Shown: in pieces, positions 15,014 through 23,584 of the stretch
Position numbering within the stretch: the first letter of the stretch is position 1
Layout of the letters: the number at the start of each line of letters is the position of its first letter
Assembly (NCBI RefSeq): GCF_002872335.1
Contig: NZ_NJAG01000025.1
Location: 55,640-89,309, forward strand
DNA from: Siphonobacter sp. BAB-5405
Lineage (GTDB): Bacteria > Bacteroidota > Bacteroidia > Cytophagales > Spirosomataceae
Length of the DNA stretch: 33,670 nt
Direction of reading: 5' to 3'
The notes under the pieces: generated by a model
Told to the model about the DNA's origin: nothing
Databases searched by the model: none
Seen by the model: the letters and a program-made list of their open reading frames with translations, nothing else
Program-made: the position numbers and the translations under genes

Positions 15014-17335
15014 CTACTCCGGCAATAACACCACCACATCCTTCCGCCGTTCCTCGGGCCATACCTTCAGTTGTTCCAATTTTCCATTTTTTAGTATCCC
15101 TTCCACCGTCGTTTGGTAAGGAGCGTGGAGTTTGAAATGTACGTCCCAGTTTTGGGGCCAGGCGGGAAAAAGGTACAGCTTCCGGCCATCGGCCTGTAGG
15201 AGCATTTCTTGTAATCCAATCATCCCCGAGCCGCCCCAGTTGTGGTCGGGTGTCCAGTCGTAGCCGGGACCCCAGAAGGCGGGAAAGCGGCGGCCTGAAT
15301 CCTGGAGCTTCAGTAAGGTGAGGCGAGCGGCTTCATCTCGAAGGCCGAGTCGGGCGGCGAAGATGTTATCCTGCTTCCAGCCCACGTGACTCCGAAACCG
15401 CAGGGCGTCGGGATCGTAACGATAGGTATTGATCGCCGTATCCAGATTGGCCCGACCTATGCCGTACGTACCCCAGGGAAAAACCGGATACAGTTGCGGC
15501 GTTTCGGTATTGTTAATGCGTTCCCAAAGCTGAGCGGGTGCCAGTGTCGGATGACCGTCGAAACTACGAAAACTGATACTAGGAATTCGACTCAGCATCA
15601 ATTGCCAGTGTTGTCGTTTTTCCAGATTCAGGTACGAATCGGGCAATTCGAGCAGTCGGGTTAGTACCGTTTTCAGAGCTGAAATCGTGGAGGTGGCGTT
15701 ATACGTCATCTTGTACGTTTCTGCCGCCGATCCGGGATACAAAATCAGCTTTCCAGCTCCATCAAACGTCTTACTGCCGCGTTTTTTCGCCAGATACTGG
15801 TAATGCTCATGGAAGAACGTCAGGCAGCTTTCAATGAACGGTACGTAGGCATGAATGGCGTCCCCGGCGTACCGCTCGGTTTCCAGCATCATCAGGCAAA
15901 ATTCCAGTACCGTATCCCATTCGTACTCCAGCCAGGCATTATGTTCCATGCCCGGATCATAGTCTGCCGGACGCTTCCAGCTATACTCTGCCGGGTTGGG
16001 TAAGCCAAAGTTTTCGAGTTGTTCCGTGAAGCTCGCCCCGGCGTGTTTCCAGTACACCCGCGTCCGTAATTCGGCGTTGGCCAATGCACGCTGGTAAAAG
16101 GCAAACTGGGGCTTCATCAAGGCCCAGTCGCCGCTTTTCAGCATTGGCCAATACACCAGTCGCTGGTTCTGGGCCGTATGCGTACCACCCCCCCAGTTCC
16201 GGAAATCGGGCGTAAATTTCATCGAAGAATCCGTCAGAGCGGGATCATAGGTAAAGAGGCCACCGTTGAATTTGGTTGGCCATTGACCACTGGCGTTGCA
16301 ACCCAACAGGTAGCGAAATAACTGGTAGTTGCGACCGACTTTCCATTGGGGCGTATTCGCCGCTCCGATGGTAATGAAGCTGCGTTCCCAGAAGGCTTTC
16401 CACCAGTCCAGCGTCGCTTTTCGGGCCGAACGGGCCGTTTGGGCGGATTCGTTCCGAAGGGCCGTTAAACCTTTTTTCCATTCGTGAAACGACTCATGTT
16501 GAGCCGTATGTAAATGCAGCGTGAGCGACTGTTGCCGCTGGGGGCGAAGGCTGACAAGCTGGTAGCCCCGAAAATCCGTATCCTGGTACTTCCCCTCAAC
16601 CGTACCCGCCGCTTTCAGCCCTGGTCCCGAAAGGACGCCCCCAAACGTCAGGTTTTTTAGCGGATTGTACAGTTGATTCTTGACCGAATCGAGTTGCTGT
16701 TGGCGTACCGTTACGTCGAATACCGAAGGGCCGGAACCGTTGGCATGGTAAAAGAGAATTTCATTTTCCTGAGCCTGTACGTCGTCTTTTCGTGTGACGA
16801 TTTCACCCTGCGGAGCAAATTTATACGAGTTCGCATGGTTGGCTTTGCCTTTCACGGGACGGTCGGCGTACCGCCAGCTTTCGTACGTTGCCTGGGTTTG
16901 AACGGCCCGATTACTGCTTATATCTACGTGAACGACGGGTCGAAAAACGTCCACCCAAACATCGATCTGAGCCGTGTGTGTACCCTTGCTACCCGTGATG
17001 CGTACGTGCCCTTCCTGCAGCCGAAGTTCCTGGCGAAAACGGGTTCCAGATTCGAAAGGATTGGGGGAAAGTCGCACCCGAACGCGTCCTAGTTTTAGTA
17101 GCGTATTGTTGTGATCGAAGGTGCCGCTGCGAGCTACGTACAAAAGCAGCTCGCCCTGTTCTACCCAGACGTTCAAACCTACGTCACCACCGCCGCAGGG
17201 CATGGACTCCGAAGCGTTCCGACTGGGCGTGTCCCAAACTACATTATAGGATGTTAGCGAAGGCGTTTGAGCACGAACTCCGGACAAAGACCACAGAAGT
17301 GCAGCAACTAACGAAAGTCTGAATATACCCATCAT
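15014..17335 (-). CDS. DUF5703 domain protein, putative glycoside hydrolase, exported
   Basis: The N-terminal part (about residues 25-270 of the mature form) resembles DUF5703_N, a beta-sandwich domain found at the start of large Bacteroidota proteins. The start SYNVVWDTPSRNASESMPCGGGDVGLNVWV parallels the [25 protein letters not shown] beginning of GH95, suggesting distant kinship. The C-terminal part is helical and (alpha/alpha)6-like, with family-type segments GNYQLFRYLLGCNASGQWP-like, FNGGLFTYDP, FRNWGGGTHTAQNQRLVYWP and WTPDHNWGGSGMIGLQEML. The ATG at 17335 (or 17332) starts a signal peptide ending SGVRAQT; the frame extends further upstream to 17449 but that part is not signal-like. About 773 residues result. 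Activity is not established as far as I know. It faces the frameshifted hydrolase divergently. Confidence 0.8.
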   Translation of the reverse strand: MMGIFRLSLVAALLWSLSGVRAQTPSLTSYNVVWDTPSRNASESMPCGGGDVGLNVWVEQGELLLYVARSGTFDHNNTLLKLGRVRVRLSPNPFESGTRFRQELRLQEGHVRITGSKGTHTAQIDVWVDVFRPVVHVDISSNRAVQTQATYESWRYADRPVKGKANHANSYKFAPQGEIVTRKDDVQAQENEILFYHANGSGPSVFDVTVRQQQLDSVKNQLYNPLKNLTFGGVLSGPGLKAAGTVEGKYQDTDFRGYQLVSLRPQRQQSLTLHLHTAQHESFHEWKKGLTALRNESAQTARSARKATLDWWKAFWERSFITIGAANTPQWKVGRNYQLFRYLLGCNASGQWPTKFNGGLFTYDPALTDSSMKFTPDFRNWGGGTHTAQNQRLVYWPMLKSGDWALMKPQFAFYQRALANAELRTRVYWKHAGASFTEQLENFGLPNPAEYSWKRPADYDPGMEHNAWLEYEWDTVLEFCLMMLETERYAGDAIHAYVPFIESCLTFFHEHYQYLAKKRGSKTFDGAGKLILYPGSAAETYKMTYNATSTISALKTVLTRLLELPDSYLNLEKRQHWQLMLSRIPSISFRSFDGHPTLAPAQLWERINNTETPQLYPVFPWGTYGIGRANLDTAINTYRYDPDALRFRSHVGWKQDNIFAARLGLRDEAARLTLLKLQDSGRRFPAFWGPGYDWTPDHNWGGSGMIGLQEMLLQADGRKLYLFPAWPQNWDVHFKLHAPYQTTVEGILKNGKLEQLKVWPEERRKDVVVLLPE

Positions 17336-17544
17336 GCAATGAATTGAATAGCCAGCGGAATCTCTGGAAAAATAAAGCCAGTATCCCCGAAATATGGTAG
17401 TAATAAGTGAGGAAGCCTGGCGATACTTTAGAAAAGACCAAAGAAACATACGCCGACCATTACACGCAAAATGTCCGCAAGGCTCTGGCTAAGATGGTAC
17501 AATTAAAAGAGAAAATGTTAGATAATCAGGCTGGCTTACGCTGG

Positions 17545-17552
17545 TAGTTTTG
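17545..17552 (+). promoter_or_regulatory. Bacteroidota -7 element before the frameshifted hydrolase gene
   Basis: TAGTTTTG matches TAnnTTTG exactly and lies 26 bases before the ATG at 17579. Transcription would start near 17,558, giving a leader of about 20 bases. No clear TTTG -33 box is visible. This may be the promoter for the downstream hydrolase series. Confidence 0.5.
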
Positions 17553-17578
17553 TAATTCATTCGCTCTGAACATTTACT

Positions 17579-20274
17579 ATGCATCGATTCTTTCTATTCC
17601 TTTCCCTGCTTTTTGCTTTCCACATCCAGGGGCAGGCTCAGCAAAAACTGACTCTGGTATTGCCGTCGAAAAGCCCGGAACGGGTCAGCTTTGGAGCCGA
17701 AAAACTACAGCAGAAATTACGATCGGCGGGCTATGAGGTCACCCTGGTCCGAAAGGATCAGGTAAAAGCCGACCCTTCACAAATTCGTATCGGAATTGTC
17801 GGTGACGCTCTGGTTCAGTCGCTTACCGAAAAAAGCGGCAAGGAAGGATTCGTCCTGCATAAAGAAAAAGGGCAGCCCTGGCTCATCAAAGGCAGTGACG
17901 CTTCCGGAGCCCTGTACGGGTGTCTGGAACTGGCCTCCCGTCTGCACCCCAAGCTACCCGAAACCCTGCATCTGACTGACCAGCCCGAAATGGTGTTGCG
18001 GGGTACCTGCATTGGCATCCAGAAACCGTACTATCTGCCGGGACGTACGGTGTATGAGTATCCGTACACGCCCGAAACGTTCCCCTGGTTTTACGACAAA
18101 GAGCTATGGATTCAGTATTTGGATATGATGGTGGAAAACCGCTATAACTCCCTGTATCTCTGGAACGGCCACCCCTTTGCTTCTTTGGTTAAACTCAAGG
18201 AATACCCGTACGCCGTAGAGGTGGACGATGCGACGTTCAAAAAAAATGAAGAAATGTTCCGTTTCCTGACGCAGGAAGCCGACAAACGCGGTATCTGGGT
18301 GATTCAGATGTTTTATAACATTCTGTTGTCGAAGCCATTCGCCGAAAAACATAACCTGAAAACGCAGGACCGGGAGCGGCCCATCACGCCGCTCATGTCC
18401 GATTACACGCGGAAATCCATCGCCGCTTTCGTGGCTAAGTATCCCAACGTTGGTTTGCTCATCACGCTGGGCGAAGCCATGGAAGGCGTAGGGCAGGACG
18501 ATGTGGACTGGTTTACGAAGACCATCATTCCCGGTGTACAGGACGGTTTAAAAACGATTGGGCAGAAAACCGAACCGCCCATTGTACTGCGGGCTCACGA
18601 TACGGATGCTCCCCGCGTCATGAAATCAGCGTTGCCTTTGTACAAGAATCTGTACACGATGGCAAAATTTAACGGCGAGGCCTTGACGACGTATACCCCC
18701 CGGGGAAAGTGGGCCGAGCTGCATCGCACGTTGAGCAATATCGGCACGGTACACATCGAAAACGTCCACATTCTGGCCAATCTGGAGCCTTTCCGCTACG
18801 GTTCGGCGGACTTTGTGCAAAAGTCCGTACAGGCCATGCACAACGTTTACGGAGCCAATGGCTTGCACCTGTACCCGCAGGCTTCGTACTGGGACTGGCC
18901 CTACGCCGCTGATGCCGCACCCAAACGTTTGCTACAGGTCGATCGCGACTGGATCTGGTACCAGACCTGGCTCGTTACGCCTGGAAAGCCAATCGCGATC
19001 GGGCGGGAGAGGTTACGTATTGGGGCCATGAGCTGGCTCAGAAATACGGATTGCCGCTGGAAAAAGGCAAGGCTGTACTGGAAGCCTATGAACAAACGGG
19101 CGAGATTTCACCGAAATTATTACGGCGGTACGGTATCACCGACGGCAACCGCCAGACGCTCACGCTGGGTATGCTGATGACGCAACTCATTAACCCCTGG
19201 CGGTACGGCCTCTTCACGCTGTTGTACGAATCGGAAGCTCCCGAGGGCGAGATGATCATTGAGTACGCGGAAAAAGAAGCGAAGCAGGAGAAGCACATCG
19301 GAGAAACACCGATTCGGGTAGCGGAGGAAGTGGTTGAACACGGAAAGAAAGCCGTCCAAGCCATTGACGAAGCGACGCCCGCCGTCACCAAAGATCGGGA
19401 AGAATTCAAGCGGTTACGAAACGATGTCTACGCTCAGAACGCTATGGCTCAGTTTTACGCCGACAAAGCCCGGGCGGCTGTGGCGGTGCTACGCTACAAG
19501 TATTCCGGCAAAGTCGAGGATCTGGAAAAAGCCTTACCGCTGCTGAAATCGAGCGTGGCTCACTACGCGGAGCTAACGAAGCTGACGAAAGATACCTATC
19601 TCTACGCCAACAGTATGCAAACGGCCCAGCGAAAAATTCCGATGCGGGGCGTCAATGCGACGTACAAAAACTGGTACGAAATGCTGCCCGTTTTTGAAAA
19701 GGAACTCCGCACGTTCGAACGGAAGATTGACTCGCTCAAAGCTCATACGGGAGCCACCGCTCTGCAACGAATGGCTTTTAAACCCGCGACGGTCCAACTG
19801 ACGAACGCCAGCTACTTCCCCGTACAAGCGGGCGAAAGCATTTACGCCGATACGCTGGCAAAAATCGTCGCTCTGACGCCCGAACTGAAAGACTTGAAAG
19901 GCTTGAAAATGCGTAAGAAGCAACAGCAGTCGGAGCGTACCACGCTGACGTTCCATACCGATAAGCCCGTGAAACTGCTGGTGGGTTTTTACAACGAAAA
20001 GAATGCGGCGTACCTGCGGGCACCCGAGCTGGAAACCGACGCCAGTGCCAACGATTACGGGCAGGCGGAAATCAAGATTTCCAACGCTATCCAGATCGAA
20101 GGCTTCCCGCCCGTACACGTGCATGCGTTCACGTTTGCTCCCGGTAATCATACCTTACACCTGGGTCGGGGCCAGTGCGTACTGCTGGGTTTTGTGGAAG
20201 GGGCTCAGGAAATTCCGGTATTCGACGGCGGACTGGCCGGTAATCAAAAAAACATCGACTGGTTATTCGAATAA
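17579..20274 (+). pseudogene. alpha-glucuronidase-like glycoside hydrolase, broken by a one-base frameshift
   Basis: Two overlapping frames encode one protein of about 898 residues. The first frame holds a signal peptide (ends QGQAQ), a GH67/GH20-type N-terminal alpha/beta domain (about residues 22-130, KLTLVLPSKSPERVSFGAEKL-like) and a TIM-barrel-like region with MVENRYNSLYLWNGHPFA, LITLGEAMEGVG and GLHLYPQASYWDWPY. At W464 (18968-18970) the reading should continue as ARYAWKANRDRAGEVTYWGHELAQKYG in the next frame. One missing G after TGG restores this exactly. The first frame otherwise runs on to 19177, and the second is open from 18913 to 20274 and codes for helical and beta-sandwich C-terminal domains. 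It may be a true mutation or a sequencing error. The substrate is probably a uronic-acid-containing side chain, by family resemblance only. Confidence 0.8.
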
Positions 20275-20437
20275 ACCGATTAACCCAACTAGTCAGGGGT
20301 ACGATCCCTGGAATCGGGAAATGCTTAATCGAGCAGATACCAACTCCGAAGGAGTTCAACCCGATTAGCTAGGGGTGCAACCCCTGGAATCGAGATTCGA
20401 AGGAATCAACAAAAGTAACCAGGGCTACATCCTCTGG
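20263..20437 (+). repeat. three tandem copies of a composite two-hairpin element
   Basis: Each unit has a small hairpin with a GAA-type loop, a spacer of 11-19 bases, and a second GC-rich hairpin. Unit 1 is TTATTCGAATAA (20263-20274) plus CAGGG/CCCTG (20294-20310). Unit 2 is AACTCC/GGAGTT (20342-20356) plus AGGGG/CCCCT (20371-20385). Unit 3 is GATTC/GAATC (20394-20407) plus CCAGGG/CCTCTGG (20419-20437, one G-T pair). The CCCTGGAATCG tail follows the second hairpin in units 1 and 2. The first hairpin of unit 1 includes the stop codon of the upstream gene. Stems differ in sequence but keep pairing, which suggests that structure is what matters. Confidence 0.65.
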
Positions 20438-20465
20438 CACATTCCAGCAAAAAAAAAGCCTCTCT

Positions 20466-21998
20466 ATGCGTCAGTACCTCCTTAGCGGAATGCTCGCTTG
20501 TCTGAGTCTAAGCACCTTCGCTCAACACGTATTAACGGATCAGCCCCTTCAGAAATACGTAACGGCCTTCAACGCGGCTGACGAAGAGGCCGTGAAAAAC
20601 TACGTCCCCAACGCCCAGTCGCAGGCCTGGCTTTCCCAAAACATTCCGTACTTCGATAGTCCCGATTCCGTACTTACGCAGTTGTATTACTATCGCTGGT
20701 GGGCGTTCCGTAAACACCTCAAGCAAACGCCCGACGGATTCATTTTCACCGAATTCATTACACCGGTGAAACACGCCGGGAAGCACAATGCCATTAGCAG
20801 TGCTCTGGGTCATCACGTGTACGAAGGCCGCTGGCTCCGCAATCCGCAGTACGTCGACGAGTACATTTCCTTCTGGCTGTACGTCGATCCCAGGCATACC
20901 GTACAGCGGTTCCATTCCTTCAGCAGCTGGCTCGCCGACGCCGTGTATCAGCGGTATCTGGTCAATACAGACGAGTCTTTTGTGCGGAAAATTACCCCCG
21001 CTCTGGCCGCCGACTACCGCCGCTGGGAGTCGGAGCGGCAATTGCCCAATCAGCTTTTCTGGCAGCACGACGTAAAAGATGCCATGGAGGAATCCATTAG
21101 TGGGGGGCGGAAAGTGAGAAACGTGCGGCCCACCATCAACAGTTACATGTACGGCAACGCCAAAGCCCTGGCCGCTCTGGGGCAACTGCTGAAAAACGAT
21201 ACCCTCCGGGAAACCTATCTGCAAAAAGCCCTGCAACTGAAGCAATTGACGCAGCAGACCTTGTGGAATGAGGGCGATCAGTTTTTCGAGGTGAAACTGG
21301 AAAACGGAACCTTTGCCAACGCCCGCGAAGCCATCGGATTCATTCCCTGGTACTTCAACCTGCCCGACGATAGTCCCAAGTACGCCGCCGCCTGGAAACA
21401 ACTCGGCGATACGACCGGATTTCAGGCTCCCTGGGGCCTGACCACCGCCGAACGCCGGCATCCCGGGTTCCGGACGCACGGTTCGGGACACGGTTGCGAG
21501 TGGGACGGTCCGCTCTGGCCCTTCGCCACCACGCAAACCCTGAAAGCCCTGTCGCATTTTCTGACGGATTACCAGCACAATAAAACCGTCAGCCGGGCCC
21601 AGTTCTTCGATGAATTACGCCGATACGCGGATTCGCACGTCATGAACGGCAAGCTATACCTCGGTGAATATCAGGATGAAAAGAACGGGGAATGGCTGAA
21701 GGGAGACGATCCCCGCAGTAAGTTCTACAATCATTCCGGATTCGCGGATTTGATCATTAACGATTTGATTGGACTGAAACCCCGTTCGGACGATACGCTG
21801 GAAATCAAACCGCTCCTCGAAGAAAAACGATGGGACTGGTTTTGCCTGGATCGGGTGCCCTACCACGGAAAAACGCTGACGATTCTCTGGGATAAAACCG
21901 GGAAAAAATACGGCAAAGGCAAAGGTTTCCGGGTATGGGCCGATGGTAAGGAAGTCTACCACGGAAAACAGTTGAAAGCCATTCAGACCCGGCTTTAA
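20466..21998 (+). CDS. MGH1-like (alpha/alpha)6-barrel glycoside hydrolase, exported
   Basis: This 510-residue protein has a signal peptide (MRQYLLSGMLACLSLSTFAQ) and a six-hairpin glycosidase pattern like the mannosylglycerate hydrolase (MGH1)/GH63-like domain. Helical blocks carry aromatic-acidic motifs: YYYRWWAFRKHL near residue 75, FWQHDVKDAMEESISGG with Asp205, RPTINSYMYGNAKALAAL, and THGSGHGCEWDGPLWPFAT with Glu345 and Asp347 as candidate catalytic residues. A C-terminal beta-sandwich-like tail ends the protein (LEIKPLLEEKRWDWFCLDRVPYHGKTLTI). The GH family cannot be named with certainty and the substrate is unknown. It opens a series of same-strand genes with 16-18 base gaps before GH28 and GH95. 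Confidence 0.78.
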   Translation: MRQYLLSGMLACLSLSTFAQHVLTDQPLQKYVTAFNAADEEAVKNYVPNAQSQAWLSQNIPYFDSPDSVLTQLYYYRWWAFRKHLKQTPDGFIFTEFITPVKHAGKHNAISSALGHHVYEGRWLRNPQYVDEYISFWLYVDPRHTVQRFHSFSSWLADAVYQRYLVNTDESFVRKITPALAADYRRWESERQLPNQLFWQHDVKDAMEESISGGRKVRNVRPTINSYMYGNAKALAALGQLLKNDTLRETYLQKALQLKQLTQQTLWNEGDQFFEVKLENGTFANAREAIGFIPWYFNLPDDSPKYAAAWKQLGDTTGFQAPWGLTTAERRHPGFRTHGSGHGCEWDGPLWPFATTQTLKALSHFLTDYQHNKTVSRAQFFDELRRYADSHVMNGKLYLGEYQDEKNGEWLKGDDPRSKFYNHSGFADLIINDLIGLKPRSDDTLEIKPLLEEKRWDWFCLDRVPYHGKTLTILWDKTGKKYGKGKGFRVWADGKEVYHGKQLKAIQTRL

Positions 21999-22016
21999 TG
22001 CTAATACAAAGCAATC

Positions 22017-23567
22017 ATGCGAACACTTTTCACTTTATTGACCTGCATACTGATCGCCGGAACGACGCAGGCCCAGCAGTACTTCAACGTCACAGCCTAC
22101 GGAGCTAAAAAAGACAGCAGTGCCCTGGCGACGCAGGCCATTCAGAAAGCCATTGCCGCCGCCGTGAAGGGGGGAGGCGGCACCGTATACTTCCCACCGG
22201 GCAAGTACAAAACGGGACCCATTCACCTGAAAAGTAACATCACGATTCACATCGATGCGGGTGCCGAAATCCACTTTACGGATAATTTCGACGCCTATTT
22301 GCCCATGGTCGAATCGCGTTGGGAAGGATCGGACGTAACGAACTTCTCGCCGCTCTTTTACGCCAACCGGGCCGAAAACATTGCCATTACGGGTCGCGGA
22401 CTGATTGACGGGCACGGTAAAAAGTGGTGGGCATATTCGGAAATACACGTCAAAAACTCGCCGGGTTCAAAGTGGCAGGACGAGTTTCACCGCCTCAATA
22501 AAGACATTCTGCGGCCCGATCTGCCGGGCTGGGTTGAGCGGGGTTTTCTGCGGCCTCCGTTCATTCAGTTCATGCACTGCAAAAACGTGCTAATCGAAGG
22601 GATCACCATTCGGAACTCGCCGTTCTGGACGGTCAACCCGGAATTCTGCGAAAACGTAACCATCACGGGCGTTACGATTAACAACCCGCCTTCCCCCAAT
22701 ACCGACGGCATTAACCCCGAATCCTGCCGCTACGTGCACATTTCCAATTGCCACATTAGCGTGGGCGACGATTGCATCACCATTAAATCGGGTAAAGATC
22801 GGGCGGGCCGCAAGATGAACGTTCCGGCCGAAAATCATACCATCACCAACTGTACCATGCTGTCGGGACACGGCGGTGTGGTGATCGGCAGCGAAATGTC
22901 GGGTGGCGTGAAGAAAATAGCGATCTCCAACTGCGTATTCGACGGTACGGATCGCGGCATCCGGATCAAAACCGCTCGCGGTCGGGGTGGCGTGGTGGAA
23001 GACATTCGCGTGGACAATATCATCATGAAAAACATTCGGGATCAGGCCATTGTACTCGATATGCAGTACGCCAAAACCAACCCCGAACCCGTTTCCGAAC
23101 GGACGCCCGCCTTCCGGAATATTCACTTCAGTAACATCACCGCCGAGGTGAACCGGGCGGGTTATCTGAACGGATTGCAGGAAATGCCCATTGAAAACGT
23201 CAGTTTCACGGACCTCCAGATTCGGGCCAAAACCGGATTTCTGATCAAAGCAGCCAAAGACGTATCCTTTCATAACGTCAAGGTCAGTACTCAAACCGGT
23301 CCCGCCATTGAGGCTGAAAATGTACAGACGCTGGAAGTCAATGCGGTGAAGACCTACACACCACACGCTGATACACCCGTGCTGGACCTGACCAACATTC
23401 GCGATGCCTTCATTACAAATGCCTTTCCGGCGGCGGGTACCGAAGTGTATTTGAAAATCAAGGGAGCCGATAGCCGCAACATCACCCTGGAAGGCAACCA
23501 GTTCAAAGGCGTAAAAACGCCCGTCTGGAAGTCGAATGAAGTGAAGGAAGACGTGGTACGGAACTAA
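22017..23567 (+). CDS. GH28 polygalacturonase family protein, exported
   Basis: This is a right-handed beta-helix pectinase of family GH28. The catalytic set is complete: NTDG (residues 228-231, Asp230), GDD (Asp251, Asp252), SGHGG (His285) and RIK (Arg316, Lys318). The N-terminus is a signal peptide ([20 protein letters not shown]) followed by the family block [25 protein letters not shown]. The 516-residue length fits. It would hydrolyse alpha-1,4-linked galacturonic acid, as an endo- or exo-enzyme on homogalacturonan or a rhamnogalacturonan backbone. The gap to the upstream gene is 18 bases and to GH95 17 bases, so they are co-transcribed. Confidence 0.95.
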   Translation: MRTLFTLLTCILIAGTTQAQQYFNVTAYGAKKDSSALATQAIQKAIAAAVKGGGGTVYFPPGKYKTGPIHLKSNITIHIDAGAEIHFTDNFDAYLPMVESRWEGSDVTNFSPLFYANRAENIAITGRGLIDGHGKKWWAYSEIHVKNSPGSKWQDEFHRLNKDILRPDLPGWVERGFLRPPFIQFMHCKNVLIEGITIRNSPFWTVNPEFCENVTITGVTINNPPSPNTDGINPESCRYVHISNCHISVGDDCITIKSGKDRAGRKMNVPAENHTITNCTMLSGHGGVVIGSEMSGGVKKIAISNCVFDGTDRGIRIKTARGRGGVVEDIRVDNIIMKNIRDQAIVLDMQYAKTNPEPVSERTPAFRNIHFSNITAEVNRAGYLNGLQEMPIENVSFTDLQIRAKTGFLIKAAKDVSFHNVKVSTQTGPAIEAENVQTLEVNAVKTYTPHADTPVLDLTNIRDAFITNAFPAAGTEVYLKIKGADSRNITLEGNQFKGVKTPVWKSNEVKEDVVRN

Positions 23568-23584
23568 ATGGGTCGGGCATACGC

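Noticed and set aside
18913-19177. Programmed -1/+1 frameshifting in the glucuronidase-like gene
   Set aside because: The join falls at ACCTGGCTCG, which is not a slippery heptamer, and no stimulatory structure is evident. A simple one-base loss explains the data better.
20532-21578. Long minus-strand open frame (348 codons) inside the MGH1-like gene
   Set aside because: It is antisense to a coding region with clear family motifs and a signal peptide. Its own translation shows no domain.
22590-23366. Minus-strand open frame (258 codons) inside the GH28 gene
   Set aside because: It is a shadow of the beta-helix repeat coding sequence. The GH28 catalytic residues on the plus strand are all intact.
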